DNA of 12,797 bases, taken from the NCBI GenBank assembly GCA_013204355.1, contig JABMOA010000145.1, positions 1-12,797 on the forward strand, read 5' to 3'. This document shows positions 1 to 6,164 of this stretch, piece after piece. The position numbers were made by a program, and so were the translations under genes. The stretch's first letter is position 1, and each line of letters opens with the position of its first letter. The stretch comes from Candidatus Woesearchaeota archaeon. Lineage in GTDB: Archaea > Nanobdellota > Nanobdellia > Woesearchaeales > GW2011-AR9. Below the pieces are notes generated by a model. The model was not told the DNA's origin. It saw only the letters and a list, made by a program, of their open reading frames with translations, and made no database searches.

Positions 1-349
1 GGTTGGAGATGGCATTAATGATGCTCCTGCACTCGCTCAAGCAGATATTGGGATTGCGATGGGTTCAGGTACGGATGTTGCAATGGAAACAGGCAATATT
101 GTTTTAATGAGAAATAATTTACTTGATGTTCCTAAAGCTATTAAATTGAGCCGAATGACGATGAGTAAAGTAAAGCAAGGAATGTTTTGGGCATTATTTT
201 ATAATATATTAGGGATTCCTATTGCAGCAGGGGTATTATATCCGATAACAGGTACACTACTAAACCCAATGATCGCTGGAGGCGCAATGGCTCTTAGTTC
301 GGTGAGTGTAGTGATGAATGCACTTTTATTGAAATGGAAGAAATTATAA
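1..349 (+). CDS. copA: Cu(+)-exporting P1B-type ATPase, C-terminal part (partial)
   Basis: This is the C-terminal end of a heavy-metal P-type ATPase; the 5' part lies outside the window. Reading starts at base 2 with the hinge motif GDGINDAPAL of the phosphorylation domain. Two membrane helices follow. The first carries the YN pair (WALFYNILGIP) and the second MALSS followed five residues later by Asn. YN and MxxSS are the membrane ligand motifs of the Cu(+)-exporting P1B-1 subgroup, so copper(I), possibly silver, is the likely substrate, pumped out of the cytoplasm. One oddity is that the Asn usually seven residues before the Tyr is Gly here (KQG in place of KQN). The stop is one base before the next ATG, so the two genes are probably cotranscribed. 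The family is certain; the metal is inferred from motifs. Confidence 0.95.
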   Translation, partial: VGDGINDAPALAQADIGIAMGSGTDVAMETGNIVLMRNNLLDVPKAIKLSRMTMSKVKQGMFWALFYNILGIPIAAGVLYPITGTLLNPMIAGGAMALSSVSVVMNALLLKWKKL

Positions 350-350
350 A

Positions 351-842
351 ATGGAGCAGAGAAAAATAGGAGTAATAATTATTGTAGCTAGTATCATTGT
401 TTTAGGTTTGTTGATTTTTCTGAAAGTAGAAACGGATAATCAGATGCTTAATGCCTGTGAAAAATCTTGTGGTGATTTAGGTGGAAATAATTGTAGCTTA
501 GATTCCTGCCCATACCATCAAGGCAATGGTCTCTCTTGGGTTCTGATTGTCATGAGTATTTTTATTGCGTTTCTTGGTGGGACAGGAATATATCTTTTCC
601 TCCCTAAGAAACATGAGAACATTATAGAAAAAAAAGAGTATGATCTAACAGTCTTAGCTGATGAGGAGAAAAAAATATTTTATTATATTAAAAACCATAA
701 AGAAGGCGTGTATCAAAGCCATGTTGTGAAAAAATTTGATTTATCTAAGGTTCAAGCAACACGTTTGTTGGATAAATTTGAAGGCATGGATCTAATTCAA
801 CGGAAGAGAAAGGGACTTGCTAATCTTGTGAGTGTAAAATAA
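351..842 (+). CDS. Membrane-anchored winged-helix regulator with Cys-rich outer loop
   Basis: A 163-residue protein with a hydrophobic helix at about residues 6-24, an outer loop of about 35 residues, a second helix at about 63-84, a charged linker and a C-terminal winged-helix domain (about 100-163) resembling archaeal membrane-associated MarR-like regulators. The ending, with a recognition helix followed by RKRKGLANLV, is typical of a DNA-binding wing. The loop carries C36, C40, C48, C53 and H56 (C-x3-C-x7-C-x4-C-P-x-H), which could bind a metal or form disulfides. The topology places the loop outside and the DNA-binding domain inside. It starts one base after the copper ATPase stop, pointing to a copper-linked role. 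The protein at 4664-5167 has the same architecture. Architecture is well supported; the sensing role is inferred. Confidence 0.8.
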   Translation: MEQRKIGVIIIVASIIVLGLLIFLKVETDNQMLNACEKSCGDLGGNNCSLDSCPYHQGNGLSWVLIVMSIFIAFLGGTGIYLFLPKKHENIIEKKEYDLTVLADEEKKIFYYIKNHKEGVYQSHVVKKFDLSKVQATRLLDKFEGMDLIQRKRKGLANLVSVK

Positions 843-895
843 TAATGGTACCTATGGGTTACATAAAATGATTATAATCCTTAATTTTGATCCCT

Positions 896-932
896 TGAAA
901 CTAGTTTCACCATAGTTTAATAAATAGTTTCA
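896..932 (+). promoter_or_regulatory. Promoter with palindromic operator for the 968-4512 operon
   Basis: A perfect 14-bp palindrome, TGAAACTAGTTTCA, lies at 896-909. It is followed at 916-923 by the TATA-like TTTAATAA, and then by a second copy of TAGTTTCA at 925-932. The expected transcript start is near 946, giving a short leader before the ATG at 968. A palindrome plus an extra half site bracketing the TATA box is what a dimeric winged-helix repressor site would look like. The 125-base gap holds nothing else that I recognise. Confidence 0.55.
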
Positions 933-967
933 GCCTATAATGTCAGAGTAACTAATTAAAAAATACA

Positions 968-1570
968 ATGAAATTAACAAAAAGAGAAGAAAACGTACAA
1001 TTATTTAATCGTTGGGCAAAAACATATGATGCCCCTCTACTTAGATTTTGGATGAAGGGGTTCCATAAAGTTGCTTTAAGAATTATAAAAAATAAAGAAA
1101 GCAAGGTATTGGATATTAGTTGTGGCTCTGGAGAATTGTTACGTGAATTAGCAAAGAGAAAATTTAAAAAATTGTATGGGGTAGATATTGCGCCAAAGAT
1201 GTTAGACGTAGCGGGAAGAAAACTCCCCTCCTTTGTGAAATTCCAAGAGGCCGATGTTCACGCCCTACCATTTCCACATGGTATGTTTGATTATGTTATT
1301 TCTACAGAAGCGTTTCACCATTATGATAAACAAAAAGAAGCATTACAAGAGATGAAAAGAGTCACACACAAAAATGGATACATAATTGTTGCGGATATTA
1401 ATTTTTTTTTTCATTTTATTCATTTTTTGTTTGAAAAATTAGAACCTGGCTGTGTTAAAGTAAATAGTAAAAAACAAATAAGAAGGATTTTTGACGAAGT
1501 AGGACTGAAAATAATTGAACAGAAAAGAACATTTCTGTTTGCAATAACAACAGTTGGAGTGGTACGATGA
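968..1570 (+). CDS. Class I SAM-dependent methyltransferase
   Basis: A 200-residue Rossmann-fold methyltransferase of the Methyltransf_11 type. Motif I is VLDISCGSG (about 47-55), with Ser in place of the more usual Gly before the Cys. It is followed by the acidic motif II GVDIAPKML (about 71-79) and the post-core segment LPFPHGMFDYVISTEAFHH (about 100-118). The small C-terminal part is typical for the family and gives no substrate clue. It overlaps the next gene by ATGA (1567-1570), so it is translationally coupled to the HMA/cupredoxin protein. It is the first gene after the palindromic promoter. A run of ten T residues at 1402-1411 encodes NFFF and does not break the frame. The substrate is unknown; small molecules, lipids and metal or metalloid compounds are all possible. 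Confidence 0.85.
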   Translation: MKLTKREENVQLFNRWAKTYDAPLLRFWMKGFHKVALRIIKNKESKVLDISCGSGELLRELAKRKFKKLYGVDIAPKMLDVAGRKLPSFVKFQEADVHALPFPHGMFDYVISTEAFHHYDKQKEALQEMKRVTHKNGYIIVADINFFFHFIHFLFEKLEPGCVKVNSKKQIRRIFDEVGLKIIEQKRTFLFAITTVGVVR

Positions 1571-3294
1571 AAAAATTAAATTTAAATGTTAAAGGTATGA
1601 CATGTGCAAGTTGTGAAGTTCTCCTAGAAAGAGGGATGAAAAAAGTTCCTGGTGTACATAAGGTGCAAGTAAGTAGATCTAAAGAGAAAGCGTATATCCG
1701 TTGCGATAATGATGTGAACATTGAAGATTTACAAGCCGCAGTTGCAGATAAGGGTTATACACTTATTCCTCATGATGCAATTGATACACCAATCAGACCT
1801 TCATTTATTGTTAAAAATAAAAAAAAATATGCTGAAATTGGGGCTGTTCTTCTTTTTATTGTTGGGGCATATTTTATTTTAAATCAGTTTGATCTTTTAC
1901 CAAAAAGTCTTGGTATTACCGATAACATGAGTTACGGATTTGTTTTTGTAATTGGTTTAGTAGCTGCAACCTCTACCTGTTTAGCTGTTGCTGGTGGGTT
2001 ACTATTAGCAGTTGCAAACAAACATAATGAAGCAAATCCACACCTTACAGGGAGACAAAAATTTCAACCACATATTTGGTTTAATATTGGAAGGATTGCA
2101 TCATATGTCTTACTTGGTGGACTAATAGGAGCATTAGGATCGGTATTGAGTATATCACCTAAAGTAACTGGAATAATTACAATTATTGCAAGTGTATTTA
2201 TGATTATCATGGGTGTGCAATTACTGCAAATTTTTCCTTGGATGAATAAAATACAATTAAAAATGCCAAAATTCATTGCGCATAAAATATATGATGCTTC
2301 CCATCAAGAACAGAGCAAAAAAGCACCTGGTAAATTATCTTCATTTTTGTTTGGTGGGTCAACATTTTTTTTACCATGCGGATTCACACAAGCTCTTCAA
2401 TTGTATGTGTTAGGTACAGGTGATTTCGTAACTGGGGCTCTTGTCATGCTTGCATTCTCCTTAGGAACGTTACCAGCATTAGCGGGAATTGGTGCATTCA
2501 CAAGTTTTGCAAAAGGAAAAACGCAACGTCATTTCACCACTTTTTCAGCTGTGTTAGTGATTATGTTAGGTATATTTGCTCTGCCAAATGGAATGGTTCT
2601 TGCTGGCGCTAATGTAGGTGACTTAGGGTTTAGTGCAACTTCTGCTACTAATATAGAGGGAATTGAAATTGTAGATGGTTTTCAAATCGTTAAAATGAAA
2701 GTTGAATCACTAGATTATTATCCAAATAAATTTCAGATTTTAGAAGGAGTTCCCGTTCGTTGGGAAATTGATGGAAGAAATGCACAAGGTTGTGCACAAG
2801 TTATTTCCGTACCAAGTAAGGGTATAACTGAATTCTTACCTCAAAATGATATAAAGGTAATTGAATTTACCCCAGATAAAGTGGGTAAAATCCGATTTTC
2901 CTGCACCATGGGGATGGCTGGACCAGGAGTATTTGATGTCATTCCTAACACGCAAGGAATTAAAGGAGCAGAACTGCAAGAAGTTCAAAAAGAACAAGGA
3001 TGCAATCCAGAATTTCAGCAATGTAATGTTCAAAAAGTACAAATGGAAATCTCTCGTGAGAAAGGTTTTTATCCAAACGACTTTGAAGTTCAACAAGGTG
3101 TTCCCGTAGAATTAGAAATTGATGCAAAACTTCAACTTGGGGGTTGCATGGGAACAATGGTATTACCAAAATATGGTGTAACTCATGTTATCCCAAAAGG
3201 GAAATCTACTTTAAAATTTACACCAACTGAAAAAGGGATTGTTGATGTTACATGTAGTATGGGAAGTAAACAAGCACAATTTAGGGTGATTTGA
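1567..3294 (+). CDS. HMA domain / DsbD-like membrane core / two cupredoxin domains fusion
   Basis: A 575-residue fusion. Residues 1-65 are a heavy-metal-associated domain with GMTCASC (C13, C16). About six membrane helices (about 90-345) resemble the TauE/SafE or DsbD_2 superfamily (COG2836-like). C138 in the first core helix (TSTCLAV) and C271 in a later one (FLPCGFTQ) sit where DsbD and CcdA carry their reactive cysteine pair. Two cupredoxin-like domains follow, at about 365-458 and 488-575. Their copper sites look Cys/Met-rich: C409, C446, M448 and M450 in the first, C527, C563 and M565 in the second, with Cys where type 1 copper proteins have the first His. C479 and C486 lie in the linker. 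The layout suggests copper(I) or electrons moving from an inner HMA domain across the membrane to outer copper domains. It is the second gene of its operon and abuts the next. Confidence 0.85.
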   Translation: MKKLNLNVKGMTCASCEVLLERGMKKVPGVHKVQVSRSKEKAYIRCDNDVNIEDLQAAVADKGYTLIPHDAIDTPIRPSFIVKNKKKYAEIGAVLLFIVGAYFILNQFDLLPKSLGITDNMSYGFVFVIGLVAATSTCLAVAGGLLLAVANKHNEANPHLTGRQKFQPHIWFNIGRIASYVLLGGLIGALGSVLSISPKVTGIITIIASVFMIIMGVQLLQIFPWMNKIQLKMPKFIAHKIYDASHQEQSKKAPGKLSSFLFGGSTFFLPCGFTQALQLYVLGTGDFVTGALVMLAFSLGTLPALAGIGAFTSFAKGKTQRHFTTFSAVLVIMLGIFALPNGMVLAGANVGDLGFSATSATNIEGIEIVDGFQIVKMKVESLDYYPNKFQILEGVPVRWEIDGRNAQGCAQVISVPSKGITEFLPQNDIKVIEFTPDKVGKIRFSCTMGMAGPGVFDVIPNTQGIKGAELQEVQKEQGCNPEFQQCNVQKVQMEISREKGFYPNDFEVQQGVPVELEIDAKLQLGGCMGTMVLPKYGVTHVIPKGKSTLKFTPTEKGIVDVTCSMGSKQAQFRVI

Positions 3295-3801
3295 ATGAAA
3301 AAACAAAAATTATTGCTAGGTTTAGTAATTCTTGGAATGTTAATCGGAATCTTTTTAATTGCTTCAAATAAAGAACAAAAATTATCCTCAAATGACGAGG
3401 AAATAACAATTCCGAAAGGAGGAGTTCATTTACATCCAAAATTAACAATCATTGTTGATGGAGAACAGATACTTATCCCTCCAAATATTGGGTCAGGTAT
3501 TGGAAAAATTATTGATACGGATCTTAGCGGAATGCAAATGTCTCCTACACACACACACGAAAGTGACGGGACAATTCATATAGAGAATAATAATCCTATA
3601 AGTAAACCGGAAACACTAACTTTGGGATATTTTTTCTTTGTATGGGACGAAACATTTAATTCAACTTGTATCTTTGAGAATTGTACGGACAAAGGAACGC
3701 TGAAAATGTATGTGAATGGGAAAGAGAGTACAGAATTTGGAGATTATATCATGCAAGATGAAGATAATATCCGTATTGAATATCAATCTAATGAAAAATA
3801 A
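3295..3801 (+). CDS. Secreted or membrane-anchored His/Cys-rich protein, copy 1
   Basis: A 168-residue protein with an N-terminal hydrophobic helix (about 5-23) that anchors it or serves as a signal. The outer domain has clustered potential metal ligands: HLHP (H45, H47), THTHE (H86, H88), IHIE (H95, E97), and C125 and C130 in FNSTCIFENCTD. I do not recognise an assigned function for this domain. It starts directly after the stop of the HMA/cupredoxin gene and is followed by a tandem paralog, then by a copper chaperone, so a role as an extracytoplasmic copper-binding protein is plausible but unproven. The two cysteines could instead form a disulfide, which would fit the DsbA-like protein nearby. 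Confidence 0.8.
   Translation: MKKQKLLLGLVILGMLIGIFLIASNKEQKLSSNDEEITIPKGGVHLHPKLTIIVDGEQILIPPNIGSGIGKIIDTDLSGMQMSPTHTHESDGTIHIENNNPISKPETLTLGYFFFVWDETFNSTCIFENCTDKGTLKMYVNGKESTEFGDYIMQDEDNIRIEYQSNEK
3751..3783 (+). repeat. 33-bp identical tract, copy 1 (second copy at 4256-4288)
   Basis: Bases 3751-3783 and 4256-4288 are identical over 33 positions. They encode MQDEDNIRIEY in both paralogs, with no synonymous differences, while flanking parts of the same genes differ at many positions. This indicates gene conversion or a recent partial duplication. Confidence 0.9.
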
Positions 3802-4309
3802 AATAGTAAAGATGAAAAGTAAAAATGTTTTTGTTTTAATAATTACTATTTTAATAATAAGTGGTCTCTTTAGTTTTTTATTTATTATTAGAACAAATAA
3901 TGAGGGTAAGGATATTACCGAACAATGTGTACGACATGGACCAAAAGGGATACATCTGCACCCTCGCTTGGAAATAAAAATTAATGAAGATAATTTTATC
4001 ATACCAAAAGACATAGGCATTGTCTCTTTTTCTTGTATGCGTCCACTGCATACCCACGATGAGAGTGGTGTAGTTGATAATAGGGCTGTAATTCATGTTG
4101 AATCTAAAGAAATTCGTTCTTTTGCATTAAGTGAATTTTTTATAATCTGGGATAAACCATTTAATTCAACTTGTATATTTGATTATTGTACTGATAAGGG
4201 AGAGTTAAAAATGTTTGTAAATGAAAAGGAAAACCTGGAATTTGGAAATTACACCATGCAAGATGAAGATAATATCCGTATTGAATATACCACAATGGGG
4301 GCTAAATAA
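3791..4309 (+). CDS. Secreted or membrane-anchored His/Cys-rich protein, copy 2
   Basis: A paralog of the preceding gene with the same plan: one N-terminal helix, HLHP, a His pair in PLHTHD, IHVES, and FNSTCIFDYCTD. It has two further cysteines, in EQCVRHG and SCMRP, that copy 1 lacks. The start is uncertain. ATG 3791 overlaps the upstream gene by 11 bases; ATG 3812 would be non-overlapping, and neither has a clear Shine-Dalgarno. An upstream in-frame extension to 3716 lies wholly within copy 1 and is rejected. The last part of the gene is very close to copy 1 at DNA level, with 33 identical bases in a row. It ends in TAATG, coupling it to the HMA protein. Function unknown; metal binding is inferred from residues and context. 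Confidence 0.78.
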   Translation: MKNKIVKMKSKNVFVLIITILIISGLFSFLFIIRTNNEGKDITEQCVRHGPKGIHLHPRLEIKINEDNFIIPKDIGIVSFSCMRPLHTHDESGVVDNRAVIHVESKEIRSFALSEFFIIWDKPFNSTCIFDYCTDKGELKMFVNEKENLEFGNYTMQDEDNIRIEYTTMGAK

Positions 4310-4512
4310 TGAAAAGTGAATTTATAGTTAAAGGATTCCATTGCGCATCTTGTGGGATGTTAGTAAAAGATGTTGCAGAAGATTTTCCTGAAATTACATC
4401 TTGTGAAGTTGATGTGAAAACAGGAAAGGTTGTTGTTGAACACAAAGAGGGACTTGATATTACAAAGTTCAAAAAAGAAATTGAGAGTTTGGGAGATTAT
4501 AAAATTATCTAA
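4309..4512 (+). CDS. Small HMA-domain metallochaperone (CopZ-like)
   Basis: A 67-residue stand-alone heavy-metal-associated domain, the usual length for a CopZ/Atx1-type cytoplasmic copper chaperone. The metal loop reads GFHCASC (C12, C15), so the common Met-Thr before the first Cys is Phe-His. The His next to the CxxC may tune or add to metal binding. The ATG overlaps the upstream stop as TAATG. As the last gene of the operon it could pass Cu(I) to the ATPase or to the HMA domain of the 575-residue fusion. The family is clear; the metal is inferred. Confidence 0.88.
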   Translation: MKSEFIVKGFHCASCGMLVKDVAEDFPEITSCEVDVKTGKVVVEHKEGLDITKFKKEIESLGDYKII

Positions 4513-4593
4513 TACCCTTATTAATTATTTCCAAGAAAAATCTAATTAAAGTAAATTACTTAAAGTTAAAAAAATTTACATACAAAAAAACAA

Positions 4594-4631
4594 AGTTTTC
4601 CTCATAAAATCATTAGAAAACTATTTAATAA
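4594..4631 (+). promoter_or_regulatory. Promoter with inverted repeat ahead of the second membrane regulator
   Basis: AGTTTTC at 4594-4600 and GAAAACT at 4616-4622 are perfect inverted 7-bp arms separated by 15 bases. They directly abut the TATA-like TTTAATAA at 4624-4631, the same octamer used ahead of 968. The expected start of transcription, near 4653, leaves a leader of about 10 bases before ATG 4664. The arms resemble the TAGTTTCA/TGAAACTA half sites upstream of 968. Confidence 0.45.
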
Positions 4632-4663
4632 GATTTGTATTATTAACAATAAAGAGATTGAAA

Positions 4664-5167
4664 ATGGACAATAAGAAGCTTGGCATCATTTTTTTAGTAA
4701 TTAGTATAGTTTTAATAATCATCCTTGTTCAATTAATGAGTGGGTTGAATACAAAAGCTAAGGAATTGGGATGTTTTGAGAATAGTGGCTGTATCAAAAT
4801 AGAATCATCATTTTCAATCACACATTTCGCATTTGGTTTTATTGGTTTTATTTTAGCTTTAGGATTTTATCTCATCTTTTTTTCTAAAGACGAAAAGGCT
4901 TTTGTAGAAGCTATTGAAAAGTCTAAAAATAAAGAATTAGAAGGAGATAAATTTGAACTTATAAGTAAAGGACTTGATGAGTATGAGAAAATGGTATTAA
5001 AAGCTGTAAAGGATCAGGACGGGATTACACAAAACACATTACGTCTTCGAACAAACATGTCCAAGGCGAAGTTAAGCTATGTTTTAAGAGATCTAGAAAA
5101 AAAAGAATTTATTATTAAAGACAAAAAAGGTAAGACAAACGCAATATTCTTGAAGAAAAACATTTAA
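4664..5167 (+). CDS. Membrane-anchored winged-helix regulator with two outer cysteines
   Basis: A 167-residue protein with the same plan as the one at 351-842: a helix at about 6-25, a short outer loop, a second helix at about 53-72, a charged linker, and a C-terminal winged helix (about 100-165) ending in a KDKKGKTN wing. The loop holds C37 and C43 (C-x5-C) instead of four cysteines, suggesting a different signal, perhaps a disulfide switch. ATG 4664 is chosen over the in-frame TTG at 4658. It stands alone between the copper operon and the DsbA operon, with its own promoter, and could control either. DNA binding is strongly suggested; the targets are inferred from position. Confidence 0.8.
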   Translation: MDNKKLGIIFLVISIVLIIILVQLMSGLNTKAKELGCFENSGCIKIESSFSITHFAFGFIGFILALGFYLIFFSKDEKAFVEAIEKSKNKELEGDKFELISKGLDEYEKMVLKAVKDQDGITQNTLRLRTNMSKAKLSYVLRDLEKKEFIIKDKKGKTNAIFLKKNI

Positions 5168-5176
5168 AACTGTGTA

Positions 5177-5250
5177 TGAACGTTCTATGTGTTGAATTGT
5201 GGCATTTTAGCCTTTTGTGACCCCATCGTTCATGAGATTAAATATTAATA
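5177..5250 (+). promoter_or_regulatory. Promoter region of the DsbA-like operon
   Basis: The palindrome GAACGTTC sits within TGAACGTTCTA (5177-5187). A matching CGTTCA lies at 5227-5232, just before the TATA-like ATTAAATATTAATA (5237-5250). The expected transcript start, near 5270, gives a leader of about 80 bases. TGAACG and CGTTCA could be operator half sites, different in sequence from those ahead of 968 and 4664. Confidence 0.4.
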
Positions 5251-5293
5251 GATAAATCATTTCTTAGGTAAAATAAACAAAAAGAGATGATGT

Positions 5294-5319
5294 AATGGCT
5301 GAGCTGTTTTTCAGCCATT
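5294..5319 (+). promoter_or_regulatory. 5' leader stem-loop
   Basis: AATGGCTGA (5294-5302) and TCAGCCATT (5311-5319) form a perfect 9-bp stem with an 8-base loop. It lies in the predicted leader, about 17 bases before the Shine-Dalgarno GGAGGTGG (5338-5345) of the DsbA-like gene. It may stabilise the transcript or regulate translation. It also includes the in-frame ATG 5295, which argues against that codon as the start. Confidence 0.55.
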
Positions 5320-5351
5320 TCGCATCACAGACCATTGGAGGTGGTTATAAC

Positions 5352-6134
5352 ATGGAAGAACATCATGAAGAACATAAAAAACATAGAGAACATAAAAAAA
5401 AGGAAACAGTGACTTTTACAAAAATTGGGTTATGGCAAGGTGTATCAGGTGTATTAGGGATTTTATTAGTACTATCTCTTTTTACGGGTGGTTTTGGATT
5501 GAAAGATTCTCCCAGTAAAGTAGCTGGAATAGTACCCAGTGGAGTGGCACCATCAGCACCTAGCGCACCAAGTGCAGGAATAACTGACATGAAGGCCTTA
5601 GCTGATGATGATGCATTCTTAGGAAAAAAAGATGCACCCGTAACAATTGTTGAGTGGAGTGATTATGAATGTCCATTCTGTGAGCGGTTTCATAGTCAAA
5701 CTTTAGATCAGATTAAAAGTCAATATATAGATACAGGGAAAGTTAAGTTTGTATACAGGGATTTTCCATTAGGTTTCCATGACCCATTAGCTACACAAGA
5801 AGCAATGGCAGCAGAATGTGCTCGTGAGCAAGGTGATGACAAAACATATTTTGATTTTCATGACTTGATTTTTAAAACAACAAAATCAAATGGAAATGGA
5901 TTGCAAGTATCACAACTCTATGACATGGCTGACACACTAGGTTTGAATAAGGCAAAACTTATTGAATGTATAGATAGTGGTAAGTACAAAGCTGAAATTC
6001 AAAAAGATATTCAAGATGGAGCGGCAGCAGGAATTCAAGGTACACCTGGATTTATCATCAATGGTAAGCTGGTCAGTGGTGCACAACCATTTAGTGTCTT
6101 TAAACAAGTAATTGATGCAGAATTAGCAGGATAA
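5352..6134 (+). CDS. Membrane-anchored DsbA-like thiol oxidoreductase
   Basis: A 260-residue protein of the Thioredoxin_4/DsbA-like group (COG1651). It has a charged cytoplasmic tail (1-24) with H4, H5, H8, H11 and H14 among Glu and Lys, then a membrane helix (about 27-47), an Ala/Ser/Pro linker (about 62-76) and the thioredoxin-fold domain. The active site is CPFC (107-110) in WSDYECPFC, and the cis-proline segment is GTPGF near residue 227. It should form or isomerise disulfides in outer proteins. The start at 5352 is chosen because GGAGGTGG precedes it closely; an in-frame ATG at 5295 would add residues inside a leader hairpin. It heads the second operon, followed by a membrane CPSC protein that could be a redox partner. 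Confidence 0.93.
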   Translation: MEEHHEEHKKHREHKKKETVTFTKIGLWQGVSGVLGILLVLSLFTGGFGLKDSPSKVAGIVPSGVAPSAPSAPSAGITDMKALADDDAFLGKKDAPVTIVEWSDYECPFCERFHSQTLDQIKSQYIDTGKVKFVYRDFPLGFHDPLATQEAMAAECAREQGDDKTYFDFHDLIFKTTKSNGNGLQVSQLYDMADTLGLNKAKLIECIDSGKYKAEIQKDIQDGAAAGIQGTPGFIINGKLVSGAQPFSVFKQVIDAELAG

Positions 6135-6149
6135 TTTTTTTTATTTTTT
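6135..6149 (+). terminator. Poly-T tract, possible partial terminator
   Basis: Runs of eight and six T residues separated by one A directly follow the DsbA-like stop codon. Archaeal intrinsic terminators are mostly U-rich tracts without a hairpin. Since downstream genes share the strand and the gap is only 30 bases, this would reduce rather than end transcription. Confidence 0.4.
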
Positions 6150-6164
6150 ATTTGAGGTTAGGTT

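Noticed and set aside
1402..1411. Ten-T run inside the first methyltransferase as a frameshift or phase-variation site
   Set aside because: The frame stays open and the residues after it continue as a normal methyltransferase C-terminal end, so there is no sign of a shift.
2836..3169. Open frames on both strands overlapping the cupredoxin domains of the fusion
   Set aside because: They have no domain-like features and run across a strongly supported coding frame.
3716..3790. Longer start for the second His/Cys-rich protein
   Set aside because: It lies fully inside the coding end of copy 1; the hydrophobic signal begins only after 3791.
3661..4096. Minus-strand open frames opposite the His/Cys-rich pair
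   Set aside because: They read like antisense of AT-rich coding sequence; the plus-strand paralogs share conserved motifs.
5295..5351. Longer start for the DsbA-like protein
   Set aside because: The extra residues lie in a perfect hairpin and lack a Shine-Dalgarno, while GGAGGTGG sits just before ATG 5352.
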